In this document: in pieces, positions 5,780 to 13,950 of the stretch
How positions within the stretch are numbered: the stretch's first letter is position 1
How the letters are laid out: each line of letters begins with the position of its first letter
IMG/VR virus record: IMGVR_UViG_3300032296_001633
Span: 1-32,991 of that record
From: a virus
Strand: one strand, 5' to 3'
Length of the DNA: 32,991 nucleotides
Translations under genes and position numbers: made by a program
The notes under the pieces: generated by a model
What the model was told of the DNA's origin: nothing
Seen by the model: only the letters and a program-made list of their open reading frames with translations
Databases searched by the model: none

Positions 5780-6480
5780 ACCGAATCATTCCAGATCCCG
5801 TCGATCTGCTCAATCCGCGCCAAGCGATCCTTCAGGCGTCCGAACTAGCGATGGCCGACCCGTTCACGACTGCTACCAGTGGAACGACGGGAGCTGCGGT
5901 CACGTTCGCAACTGTCCTCGGTACGCTCGGCGTGCAGTCGAACCGCTACGGGATCGCGTCGCTCGACACCGGGACGAACACGACCGGACGTGCGAACATC
6001 ATCTCTCCCGTCTCAGATCAAATCGTCCCCGGATTTGGTCGTCTCTCGTTCACCGCGATCATCCGCACGCCAGCAAGTCTCTCCGACGCAACGAACCGAT
6101 ACGGAATCAAGGTCGGCATCGGCAATGTCACGACGGCTATTACGGACGGATCAGGAGTTCACTTTCGCTACCGCGACAACATCAACTCTGGCAGGTGGCA
6201 AGCCTACACCGTCGACAACACGGGAACGCCGACGCAGACCGATCTCGGCATTACGGTTGCGGCATCGACGTGGTACACGCTCGAGGCATTCATCAACGCA
6301 GACGCGACGAAGACTGTCTACGTCATCAACGGAACGCCATGCGTGACAGTCGATCTCGCGCTCCAGAGCGGAACAACGGTATACGGTGGAATGAACGCGA
6401 TGATCCTCAAGGCAACCGGAACTACAAGCCGAGTGATGTACATCGACTACATCGACTTCCGGCAGGAGGTGACGCGATGA
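5776..6480 (+). CDS. Virion structural protein with jelly-roll (LamG-like) fold, putative
   Basis: This 234-residue protein is rich in Thr, Ser, Gly and Asn and shows alternating strands. About residues 30-230 read like a concanavalin/LamG jelly roll: FGRLSFTAIIRTPASLSDAT, then RYGIKVGIGNVTTAITDGSG, STWYTLEAFINADATKTVYV, and RVMYIDYIDF at the end. The 'W/Y-xx-Lxaxxnadaxxxxxyxng' pattern is typical of phage fibre and adhesin domains. It lies upstream of the terminase rather than with the tail genes. A role in surface display or host binding is inferred. The ATG overlaps the previous stop. Confidence 0.6.
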   Translation: MNRIIPDPVDLLNPRQAILQASELAMADPFTTATSGTTGAAVTFATVLGTLGVQSNRYGIASLDTGTNTTGRANIISPVSDQIVPGFGRLSFTAIIRTPASLSDATNRYGIKVGIGNVTTAITDGSGVHFRYRDNINSGRWQAYTVDNTGTPTQTDLGITVAASTWYTLEAFINADATKTVYVINGTPCVTVDLALQSGTTVYGGMNAMILKATGTTSRVMYIDYIDFRQEVTR

Positions 6481-6836
6481 AGTGGGCGAGGCTGAACTCT
6501 GCGTGGATGGTTGTGGAACTGCTTGAGGCAGAGGAGAGGCCGCACGGATTCGTCAGGGATGATGGAACCGCTCGGATCGGCTCAAAGTTTGACGGATGGA
6601 CTTTCCTTCCTCCGCGATTCACCTCGTACGAGTTTTTGAAGCGCTTCACGGAAGCCGAGCTGGAGCTAGTGCGATCCTATTCAGTCCACGACTCCGCAGT
6701 CTGGCGGCTCCTTTCCTTCGCTCAGGCTGCTCAGGAGGTCGACACGGCGGATCCCGTGACTGTCGCAGGGATGGATTACCTCGTCTCCGTGGCCATCTTG
6801 ACTCAGCAGAGGAGGGACGAGATACTTTCCTGCTAA
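6477..6836 (+). CDS. Hypothetical protein, 119 aa
   Basis: ATG 6477 overlaps the upstream stop; the open frame continues far upstream, but only this part has protein-like composition. The product starts MKWARLNSAWMVVELLEAEE and contains FDGWTFLPPRFTSYEFLKRF. The C-terminal half is helical (VWRLLSFAQAAQEVDTADPV). Its immediate pairing with the jelly-roll protein suggests a partner of that protein, for example an assembly factor, but I recognise no family. Confidence 0.6.
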   Translation: MKWARLNSAWMVVELLEAEERPHGFVRDDGTARIGSKFDGWTFLPPRFTSYEFLKRFTEAELELVRSYSVHDSAVWRLLSFAQAAQEVDTADPVTVAGMDYLVSVAILTQQRRDEILSC

Positions 6837-6846
6837 GGAGGCAACC

Positions 6847-7491
6847 TTGGAGAAAGAAACCTCGTTCGCTCAGGCCGCTCAGGACTTGTTCGCGTTCCTC
6901 GTAAACAGACGCAAGTCGTTCGGGACGTTCGTGGACATCGGCGCTGGCGATCCGGTCATCGGATCGAACACGTTCCTGCTCGAGAAGAAGTGCGGATGGC
7001 TCGGCATCGCAGCGGAGAAGGATCCAGAGCTCATCGGCAAGTGGTCGACGCGATCGGCAAGTCTCTATCACGACGCGTTCGATGCAGGAGTGATCGAAGG
7101 CATCGAAAGATTGTGCGCGAAGTCTGGCCGCATCGACTTCCTTTCCCTCGACCTCGAGCCGCCGGAACTGGCCGTCGAGTTCATGGCACGCATCCCGTTC
7201 GACCGAGTGCGATTCACGTCGATGTGCGTAGAGCACGACGCGTATCGAACCTTCGGATGGGAACGGAAGAAGCAGATAACCGACATCCTCGAGGGACACG
7301 GATATGTCTGCGTGTGCGACAACGTGCTGATGCTTGCCGTTGGTGACAACGGATTCCAGCTCGTTCCGGTCGAGGATTGGTGGGTCGATCCTCTCGAGGT
7401 CGATCTGAACTTCGCCAGCAACATCGCGTCGGAACTGAGGAGGGCAACAGAGTCGAGGCTGTTGTCCCTGATCGGGAGGGACGAGCAATGA
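6847..7491 (+). CDS. FkbM-type SAM-dependent methyltransferase
   Basis: The TTG start at 6847 is fixed by an ideal AAGGAGG 6 nt upstream. FGTFVDIGAGDPVIGSNTFL (residues 25-44) is the SAM-binding motif I region of FkbM-family methyltransferases, including their characteristic SNT. GWLGIAAEKDPELI (50-63) matches the motif II acidic residue. IDFLSLDLEPPELAVEF (about 97-113) matches the family's 'iDfLslDvEG' strand. FkbM enzymes usually O-methylate sugars or polyketides. Its neighbours are a ParB-domain protein and a glycosyltransferase, so methylation of a transferred sugar on DNA or virion protein is a plausible but unproved role. Confidence 0.8.
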   Translation: MEKETSFAQAAQDLFAFLVNRRKSFGTFVDIGAGDPVIGSNTFLLEKKCGWLGIAAEKDPELIGKWSTRSASLYHDAFDAGVIEGIERLCAKSGRIDFLSLDLEPPELAVEFMARIPFDRVRFTSMCVEHDAYRTFGWERKKQITDILEGHGYVCVCDNVLMLAVGDNGFQLVPVEDWWVDPLEVDLNFASNIASELRRATESRLLSLIGRDEQ

Positions 7492-8246
7492 GGACAGAGG
7501 AAGTCGATATCGAGAGCGTATCGTTCGATCCGGCGAATGCCCGGAAGCATGGGGAGAAGAACCTCGATGCGATCAAGTCATCGCTCAGGCGATTCGGGCA
7601 ACAGAAGCCGATCGTCGTGGACGCGAATGGAGTCGTCCGCGCTGGGAACGGGACACTTGCGGCAGCGAAGGCGCTCGGTTGGAAGAAGATCGCCGTGGTC
7701 CGTTCTCCTCTCTCTGGCTCGGAGGCGACTGCATACGCGATCGCGGACAACAGAACCGCGGAACTGGCGGAATGGGACGAGGACATACTCGCGCAGACGC
7801 TCTCCGCGCTCGAGGAGGAGGATCGGGAGCTAGCGAGGTCAACTGGCTTCGACGCTGACGAACTTGATCGGATCACGTCCGGCGGTGAGATTGAGACTCA
7901 GTACAGCACGAAGGTCACATCGCCCGTCTACGAGATCACGGGAGAATGCCCGAGGATCCAAGAGCTGTGCGATCGTCAGAAGCATGATCTTCTGATCGAG
8001 GCCATCGAGAAGGCTGGACTGCCTGAGGAGCTATCCTTGTTCCTCCGAATGGCTGCGACGAGGCACATCGTCTTCAACTATGCACGTATCGCTGAATACT
8101 ATGCACACTCGGATCCGAATATTCAGAGACTGTTCGAGGACTCGGCGCTGGTCATCATCGACTTCAATCGCGCAGTCGAACTCGGGTTCGTGCGGTTGAA
8201 CGAGAAGATCGAGGCGCTGGTTGACAAGGACGGCGAGGATGCGTGA
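7488..8246 (+). CDS. ParB/Srx-domain protein with a conserved C-terminal phage domain
   Basis: The start at ATG 7488 overlaps the methyltransferase stop. Residues 1-75 are a ParB N-terminal-like domain: VSFDPANARKHGEKNLDAIK, FGQQKPIVVDANGVVRAGNG, then TLAAAKALGWKKIAVV. In place of the usual GxRR box it has GNGT, a variant common in phage ParB-like proteins next to DNA-modifying enzymes. About residues 136-245 form a second domain with YEITGECPRIQELCDRQKHD and FLRMAATRHIVFNYARIAEY, then DSALVIIDFNRAVELGFVRL. I recall this second domain from phage proteins beside base-modification genes. Its function is unknown. No partition gene (ParA) is present, so plasmid segregation is unlikely. Confidence 0.8.
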   Translation: MRTEEVDIESVSFDPANARKHGEKNLDAIKSSLRRFGQQKPIVVDANGVVRAGNGTLAAAKALGWKKIAVVRSPLSGSEATAYAIADNRTAELAEWDEDILAQTLSALEEEDRELARSTGFDADELDRITSGGEIETQYSTKVTSPVYEITGECPRIQELCDRQKHDLLIEAIEKAGLPEELSLFLRMAATRHIVFNYARIAEYYAHSDPNIQRLFEDSALVIIDFNRAVELGFVRLNEKIEALVDKDGEDA

Positions 8247-9096
8247 CGACTTCTGCGCATTGATCCTGAGTCATGGCCGACCTGACAACGTGAAGACGTA
8301 CGGGCTGCTCAAGAGGTCGAACTACACCGGTCCGATCTTTGTTGTCATCGACGACGAGGACAAGACGGCAGACGAGTACAGGAAGAGGTTCGGAAACGAG
8401 GTCGTCCAGTTCAAGAAGTCGGAGATGGACGGAACGTTCGATCTCGGAGACAACTACAAGCGCAAGCGCAACTCCGTCATCTTCGCGAGGAACCGATGTC
8501 ACGAGATCGTTCGCCAGCTCGGGTACAAGTACTTCATCGAGCTGGATGACGACTACAACTCGATCATGACTCGTTACGGCAAGGGAATGGAATACGGGTC
8601 GTTCAACTGCCGGAACGCCGACGAGCTCTTCTCCGCGATGGTCGACTTCCTCGAGACGAGCGGTGCGCTCTCCGTGTGCCTGAGTCAGGGAGGCGATCAC
8701 ATCGGAGGGAAGAAGCGATATTGCGGTCTGATGCGGAAGGCGATGAACACGTTCGTGTGCAGCGTCGACCGTCCGTTCCAGTTCGTGGGTCGAATGAACG
8801 ACGATGTGAACACCTACTGCACGCTGACCCAGCGAGGCGACCTCTTCTTCACCATCATGCGAACGCACATCTGCCAGCAGGAGACTCAGCAGAAGTCCGG
8901 TGGCCTCACGGAGATGTACCTCGACCTCGGCACGTATGTGAAGTCCTTCTACACGGTGATGATGGTTCCATCAGCCGTCAAGGTCAGCGTTCTCGAGGAC
9001 AGCTATGCGCGGCTTCATCACTCGATCAACTGGCACAACCTCGCGCCGAAGATCATCTCCGAAAGGCATCGCAAGGTGAACGATGGGACGAAGTAA
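8239..9096 (+). CDS. Glycosyltransferase resembling the TET-associated family (TAGT)
   Basis: This 285-residue protein matches my recollection of the TET-associated glycosyltransferase family, GT-A-type enzymes encoded by phages with hypermodified DNA. Visible landmarks are FCALILSHGRPDNVKTYGLL (5-24), VVIDDEDKTADEY (35-47), ARNRCHEIVRQLGYKYFIEL (83-102) and the metal-binding acid cluster DDDYNS (103-108). Later come QGGDHIGG (150-157), RPFQFVGRMNDDVNTY (178-193) and GTYVKSFYTVMMVPS (231-245). ATG 8239 is chosen over an upstream TTG. In studied phages TAGTs add sugar to hydroxymethylated cytosine made by a TET oxygenase; no TET gene is seen here. The substrate may therefore differ. Confidence 0.75.
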   Translation: MRDDFCALILSHGRPDNVKTYGLLKRSNYTGPIFVVIDDEDKTADEYRKRFGNEVVQFKKSEMDGTFDLGDNYKRKRNSVIFARNRCHEIVRQLGYKYFIELDDDYNSIMTRYGKGMEYGSFNCRNADELFSAMVDFLETSGALSVCLSQGGDHIGGKKRYCGLMRKAMNTFVCSVDRPFQFVGRMNDDVNTYCTLTQRGDLFFTIMRTHICQQETQQKSGGLTEMYLDLGTYVKSFYTVMMVPSAVKVSVLEDSYARLHHSINWHNLAPKIISERHRKVNDGTK

Positions 9097-9418
9097 GGTT
9101 CCGATCGACGAGCGTCTCGTTCAGGCACTTGCCCGGATCGGATGCACGTACGACGAGATCGCCACGGTGACCGGGATCTCGAATGCGACCCTGCGAAGGC
9201 GTTGTAAGGACATCGTTGCCAGAGGTCACGACGAGATGAAGACTTCGCTGAGGCGATGGCAGTACGAGAAGGCGAAGGAGGGTTCCGTGCCGATGCTGAT
9301 CTGGCTCGGCAAGCAGTTCCTTGGTCAGAAGGATCGCATCGACGAAACGAGGCGCGAGGAGATCGTGACGATCGAGCCGTTCGATCTTCCGAAACCTCGT
9401 CTCGCGGATTCAGCTTGA
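9083..9418 (+). CDS. terS: Terminase small subunit (putative)
   Basis: The 111-residue protein has an N-terminal helix-turn-helix (LARIGCTYDEIATVTGISNA, about residues 13-32, then TLRRRC) and a helical C-terminal half with SLRRWQYEKAKEGSVPMLIW followed by LGKQFLGQKDRID. The 'G..P.LIWLGKQ.LGQKD' ending is a hallmark of many phage terminase small subunits, which bind the packaging start site and hand it to the large subunit. The large terminase gene follows with a 4-nt overlap. The start overlaps the glycosyltransferase gene by 14 nt. Confidence 0.85.
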   Translation: MGRSKVPIDERLVQALARIGCTYDEIATVTGISNATLRRRCKDIVARGHDEMKTSLRRWQYEKAKEGSVPMLIWLGKQFLGQKDRIDETRREEIVTIEPFDLPKPRLADSA

Positions 9419-10593
9419 GGATCAGATTCCCAACGGCCAAGTCCATCCTGCATCCGTCGCAGCTGACCGTCTTCAACGCGCTGCGACGTTTCAACGTGCT
9501 CCAAATCGGACGTCGTTGGGGCAAGACTAGGTTTCAAGAGTTCAGCATCCTCGACACGGCGATTCGTGGAGGCAAGTGCGCGTGGTTCGCGCCTAGCTAC
9601 AAGTACCTCGCGGAACCCGGACGCGACCTCGAGGCGGCACTTGCGCCGATCATGGATCGGTACGATCGCGTCGAGAAGCGGATGCAACTGACCACGGGAG
9701 GGTCGATTGACTTCTGGACTCTCGAGGATGCCGACGCTGGCCGTGGTCGTTTCTACGACCTTGTGACCGTGGATGAGGCTGGATTCGTGACAGGCCTCCT
9801 TGACATCTGGAGGGCTGCTATCAGGCCGACGCTGGCCGACCGTCGAGGCCGTGCGATCTTTGGAGGAACCCCGAAGGGAACAGGAGACTTCCATCGGTTG
9901 TTCCTCGAGGCTCAGGGAGATACGACCGGGACTTGGGCCGCGTTCAGGCTCGGGTCTGGATCGAATCCATATCTCGATCCTTCTGAGGTCGAGGAGATGA
10001 GGAGAAGTCTCCCGAAGGCTGTTGCTGATCAGGAGATCGAAGGCATCCCGGCTGAGGATGGAGGCTGCCCGTTCGGTCTGGATGCGATCAGGGCGTGTAC
10101 CGCTCCTCTCTCATCCTCTGATCCAGAATGCTGGGGAGTCGACCTTGCAAAGTCTCAGGATTGGACTGTAGCTCTTGCGCTCGACGCAGAGGGAAGGGTA
10201 TGTCGACTCGAGCGTTGGCAGTCTCCTTGGAATGTGACGAGGGAGAGACTCGCACGAATGATCGGATCGGCACCAGCGCAGATCGACTCTACGGGTGTCG
10301 GCGACCCTATCGTCGAGGATCTCAGGAAGGTCTGTCGTCGAGTCGAGGGGTTCAAGTTCACTTCTCAATCGAAGCAGCAGTTGATGGAAGGACTTCAGAT
10401 CGCCATTTCGACCAACGAGATCCGATTTCCCGATGGATGGCTTCGGGCTGAACTCGAGGCGTTTGGCTTCCGATACACAGGAAGGAATGTTTCATACGAG
10501 GCGACCGTCGGCCACGACGACGGTGTATGCGCTCTCGCGCTTGCGGTTCTCGCTCGTCGTTCCCGCCGTCCACTCATCGTCAAGGTCATCTGA
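9415..10593 (+). CDS. terL: Terminase large subunit (packaging ATPase and nuclease)
   Basis: The only credible start is TTG 9415, coupled to the small-subunit stop (TTGA); it lacks a clear Shine-Dalgarno. The 392-residue protein has Walker A GRRWGKT (32-38), Walker B LVTVDE (116-121) and the coupling motif GTPKGT (151-156). The C-terminal RNase H-like nuclease has its expected acidic residues in GVDLAKSQDW (D243), QIDSTGVGDP (D291) and GHDDG (D368/D369). It pumps DNA into the prohead through the portal encoded next door and cuts it. All core motifs are intact. It is compact for a large terminase. Confidence 0.95.
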   Translation: MRIRFPTAKSILHPSQLTVFNALRRFNVLQIGRRWGKTRFQEFSILDTAIRGGKCAWFAPSYKYLAEPGRDLEAALAPIMDRYDRVEKRMQLTTGGSIDFWTLEDADAGRGRFYDLVTVDEAGFVTGLLDIWRAAIRPTLADRRGRAIFGGTPKGTGDFHRLFLEAQGDTTGTWAAFRLGSGSNPYLDPSEVEEMRRSLPKAVADQEIEGIPAEDGGCPFGLDAIRACTAPLSSSDPECWGVDLAKSQDWTVALALDAEGRVCRLERWQSPWNVTRERLARMIGSAPAQIDSTGVGDPIVEDLRKVCRRVEGFKFTSQSKQQLMEGLQIAISTNEIRFPDGWLRAELEAFGFRYTGRNVSYEATVGHDDGVCALALAVLARRSRRPLIVKVI

Positions 10594-13500
10594 ATGAACC
10601 TACTCGCACGGATCAAGGCAGCGTTCTCGTCGGAGAAGTACCAGCAGTCGTCGATGACTGTCCTTCGCGGAGAACCTGCAAAGCGATCTCCATTCGACAA
10701 CCGTGCCGCTGTCGCCGCGTACAGGTCGTGGATCTACGCGGCGGCGAATCTCAACGCTGTCGGAGTCGCATCGCAGCCTCTCCGCTTGTACGTGAAGAAT
10801 CGCAGCGCAGGCACGAAGCTCTGGAGGACTCGCAAGGCCGCTCATCGAACCAAGGCATATCTTTCCGGTTGCCTCGAGCAGATGCCAAGTCGGTATGCGA
10901 TGACGAAGGCCGCTGAGTACGGAGACGACTACGAGGTCGTCGAGGATGCGCACCCGATCCTGACATTGCTCTCGAAGGTCAATCCATACATGAATGGATT
11001 CGATGCGACGGTGCTTCGAGTCCTGTACGGCGAACTCACGGGCAACGCCTACATGCATCCGGTTCTCGACGATGCCACGAAGGTGCCTGTCGAACTCTGG
11101 CCGATGCCGAGCCAGTACGTCGAGATCGTTCCGGGTCAGCAGGGAGAGCCGTTCGTCAAGGAATATCGGTACGGCGCGACCGAGGAGCAGAAGCGGGAGA
11201 ACCGCTACTCGCCTGACGAAGTGATCCACTTCCGTCGTCCGAATCCAAGCGACCTGTACTACGGAATCGGAAAGGTCGAAGCGGCGTGGGGAGCTGCGAC
11301 CGCGAACGAGGCGATTCATGAGATGGATGTCGCCTTCTTCGCAAACAAGGCGCGACCTGACTATCTGCTCGTCGTGAAGTCCAATGCGCACCCGGACGAG
11401 CTGGAGCGTCTCGAGGTGTCGATCGACGAGAAACTGCGTGGCTCGAAGCGCACAGGCCGCTTCCTCACCACGACTGCGGACATCGACCTCAAGCCGCTCT
11501 CGTTCCCGCCGAAGGATCTCGCCGGTCGTGAGCAGATCGTCGAGGAGATCGCTGCGGTGTTCGGCGTTCCGGTCAGTATGTTGAAGGCGAACGATCCGAA
11601 CCTCGCCAGCGCGACGGTCGGTTTCGCGTCGTGGAAGCAGACGACGATCCTGCCGCTTCTGCGCATGGACGAGGAGACTCTCAATCAGAACCTCCTTCCG
11701 CTGTTCGGCATCGAGGGCGATGCGTTCCTCGCCTACGACAATCCCGTTGCAGAGGACGAGCGGTTTGCGTTTGAGAAGACACGGGCGATGGTTGCTGGCG
11801 GAATCATGACCGCGAACGAGGCTCGTATGCGGGAAGGACTCGAGGCTGTCGCTGATCCGATGGCCGACGCGCTTCTTGTGAACGGTCAGCCTCTCGGTGC
11901 TTCGATGCCTCCTGCTGCTCCTCTCGGCGCGGCGATGGGACAGCAGAATGCGGCGCTTACGTTCGAGCCAATGCCGGATTCCTTCGAGAAGGATGCGCTG
12001 TCTGACTGCGTATCCGAGAAGATTCCGAAGTTGATCGAGGAGGGATATCCTCAGGATCAAGCGGTCGCAATCGCCTACTCGATGTGCCGAGAAGGAAAGT
12101 CGATCGAGGAGGCGGCGACGTCTCTCGGCATCGCGTCGAAGGCGTTCGACGATGCCGACGTGAAGGCGCTTGGTGACATCGACACGCGACCTCCGCAGGG
12201 AGTCGCGGACAACGCCCGTCGTGCGCTCGAGGTTCGTGCGCGGAAGCCTGAGTCGCAGCGCGGTATGACCGCTGTCGGCATCGCACGGGCGCGTGATCTT
12301 GCGAATCGCGTCGAACTCTCAGAGGACACGATTCGGCGCATGCTGAGCTACTTCGAGCGTCACGAGGTCGACAAGCAGGGATCGACTTGGGATGAGCAGG
12401 GTCGAGGATGGCAAGCATGGTACGGATGGGGAGGCGACGACGGCTGGGCGTGGGCGCGTCGAAAGGTGGAGGAGTTCGACAGGGAGCGTGAACGCAACTC
12501 CGAGCGCAAGAAGAAGTCGTGCGAATGCTGCGCATGCGAGGTCAAGGCACCAGCAGCTCCATCCGAGAGGATTCACGGGAGCGATCGAAACAGGGAAGGT
12601 TCTGCGTCTGGTTCTCGCGGCGGCATCGAGATGAGCGATGCAACTGTCGAATCCCTGAAGAACAAGGTCGAGGAACACAACGACAAGTATGGAGATGAGG
12701 CTGGGAAGAAGGTCGATCTCGGGATGTTGAAGGCCGTGTGGAGGCGCGGCGCTGGTGCGTTCTCCACATCCCACCGACCCGGAATGGGTCGTGAGCAGTG
12801 GGCGATGGGACGCGTCAACGCTTTCCTGTTCCTCGTTCGCAACGGTCGACCGGAGGATTCCGACTACGTGACCGACAACGATCTTCTTCCGAAGGATCAT
12901 CCGAAGAGAAGCGAATCGAAGTCATTTAGCGTGGCTGAACTGTGGACGAAGCATCTCGAGGATCAGGAGCAGTTCTTCGACGGGATCATGGCGAAGGATC
13001 TTGGCAAGGATGCTCTCCGAGAGTTCGACAAGATCACCGAGCGCGAGGAGGAGCTAGGCAAGAAGGTCGCGGCTGTCTTCGATAGGCAAGTCAAGAAGGT
13101 GCTTGAGAAGATCGCTGCCGCCGATGTACCGACTCCAGAACTTGCGTCAGAGATCGAGGTGCTGCTCAAGGCCAAGCGATGGAGGAAGGATCTCGTCGAG
13201 GCGTTGCGTCCATATCTCGAGGACTCGCTTGCCGCTGGGATCGCTCTCGGGACTCAGACGCTGAAGAAGCTGGATGCACTTCCTGCCAACTTCGATCGGA
13301 AGGCCGATGATCTTCGTGCGTATGCAAGATCGGAGTCGATTCGCCTCGCGGACAGGTCTGCTGAATCCGTGAATGGATATACGGCTGTCAAGTTCTCTGC
13401 CGTCATCGGAGATGGTCTTGCGAACGGAGAGACGATCCCTGAGATTACGGAGAGGGTCAAGGAGTGGGCTCGTAAGGACGGCGACGGAGAACGGGCGACA

Positions 13501-13950
13501 AAGCGCAGGGCGACGATGATCGCCCGCACGGAGTCTCAGAGGGCGAGTCGAAGGGCAGAGGTCGCTGCGTGGAAGGCATCCGGCGTGGTCGTCGGAAAGA
13601 CATGGTTGCTGGCACCCGACCCATGCGAGTTCTGTCAGGCAGCGTCGGATCAGTTCTCCACGAAGGCGATCGACCTCGATTCAGCCTTCTACGCGCAGGG
13701 CGAGGAGATCGCTGGCGCAGACGGCAAGTCGATGGTGGCCGACTACGAGGCGATTGACGGGCCTCCACTCCATCCGAACTGCCGATGCTCCCTCCAGCCA
13801 GCACTTGATGGCGAACTCGAGGACATCTTGAGGGAGGCCGAGGAGGAGCTACAGGCTGAACTGGATGCTCTCGAGGCCAAGACGCTCGAGGAGAACCCGG
13901 AGATGGTCGAGGAGGCTGAGAAGATGAATCAAAGGATCATGGAGGACTGA
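10594..13950 (+). CDS. Giant portal protein fused to linker domains and a MuF-type head protein
   Basis: This 1118-residue open frame joins several head proteins. Residues about 30-430 are an HK97-type portal (AAYRSWIYAAANLNAVGVAS, EVIHFRRPNPSDLYYGIG, VFGVPVSMLKANDPNLASAT). Residues about 465-510 hold a small 'CVSEKIPKLIEEGYPQDQAV' motif. About 537-640 is a conserved phage domain (AVGIARARDLANRVELSEDT, WYGWGGDDGWAWARRKVEEF). A Cys-rich linker (SCECCAC) follows. About 680-770 holds LGMLKAVWRRGAGAFSTSHR and YVTDNDLLPKDHPKR. About 775-1118 is SPP1 gp7/Mu F-like, with RTESQRASRRAEV (~978) and zinc-type DPCEFC and HPNCRC (~1008 and ~1058). Portal and MuF are normally separate. No internal stop or frameshift was seen. 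Confidence 0.9.
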   Translation: MNLLARIKAAFSSEKYQQSSMTVLRGEPAKRSPFDNRAAVAAYRSWIYAAANLNAVGVASQPLRLYVKNRSAGTKLWRTRKAAHRTKAYLSGCLEQMPSRYAMTKAAEYGDDYEVVEDAHPILTLLSKVNPYMNGFDATVLRVLYGELTGNAYMHPVLDDATKVPVELWPMPSQYVEIVPGQQGEPFVKEYRYGATEEQKRENRYSPDEVIHFRRPNPSDLYYGIGKVEAAWGAATANEAIHEMDVAFFANKARPDYLLVVKSNAHPDELERLEVSIDEKLRGSKRTGRFLTTTADIDLKPLSFPPKDLAGREQIVEEIAAVFGVPVSMLKANDPNLASATVGFASWKQTTILPLLRMDEETLNQNLLPLFGIEGDAFLAYDNPVAEDERFAFEKTRAMVAGGIMTANEARMREGLEAVADPMADALLVNGQPLGASMPPAAPLGAAMGQQNAALTFEPMPDSFEKDALSDCVSEKIPKLIEEGYPQDQAVAIAYSMCREGKSIEEAATSLGIASKAFDDADVKALGDIDTRPPQGVADNARRALEVRARKPESQRGMTAVGIARARDLANRVELSEDTIRRMLSYFERHEVDKQGSTWDEQGRGWQAWYGWGGDDGWAWARRKVEEFDRERERNSERKKKSCECCACEVKAPAAPSERIHGSDRNREGSASGSRGGIEMSDATVESLKNKVEEHNDKYGDEAGKKVDLGMLKAVWRRGAGAFSTSHRPGMGREQWAMGRVNAFLFLVRNGRPEDSDYVTDNDLLPKDHPKRSESKSFSVAELWTKHLEDQEQFFDGIMAKDLGKDALREFDKITEREEELGKKVAAVFDRQVKKVLEKIAAADVPTPELASEIEVLLKAKRWRKDLVEALRPYLEDSLAAGIALGTQTLKKLDALPANFDRKADDLRAYARSESIRLADRSAESVNGYTAVKFSAVIGDGLANGETIPEITERVKEWARKDGDGERATKRRATMIARTESQRASRRAEVAAWKASGVVVGKTWLLAPDPCEFCQAASDQFSTKAIDLDSAFYAQGEEIAGADGKSMVADYEAIDGPPLHPNCRCSLQPALDGELEDILREAEEELQAELDALEAKTLEENPEMVEEAEKMNQRIMED

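Noticed and set aside
5613-6836. 407-codon frame running through the jelly-roll gene
   Set aside because: Only the part from ATG 6477 has normal composition; the first two thirds are Arg/Ser/His-rich shadow sequence of the 5776-6480 gene.
6646-7488. 280-codon minus-strand frame opposite the FkbM gene
   Set aside because: The + strand has an ideal ribosome site and methyltransferase motifs; the antisense product shows nothing.
7488-8246. ParB as part of a plasmid partition system
   Set aside because: There is no ParA gene and no set of centromere-like repeats; the neighbours are modification and packaging genes.
10600-12060. 486-codon minus-strand frame opposite the portal
   Set aside because: Same cause; it is covered by the clear portal sequence on the + strand.
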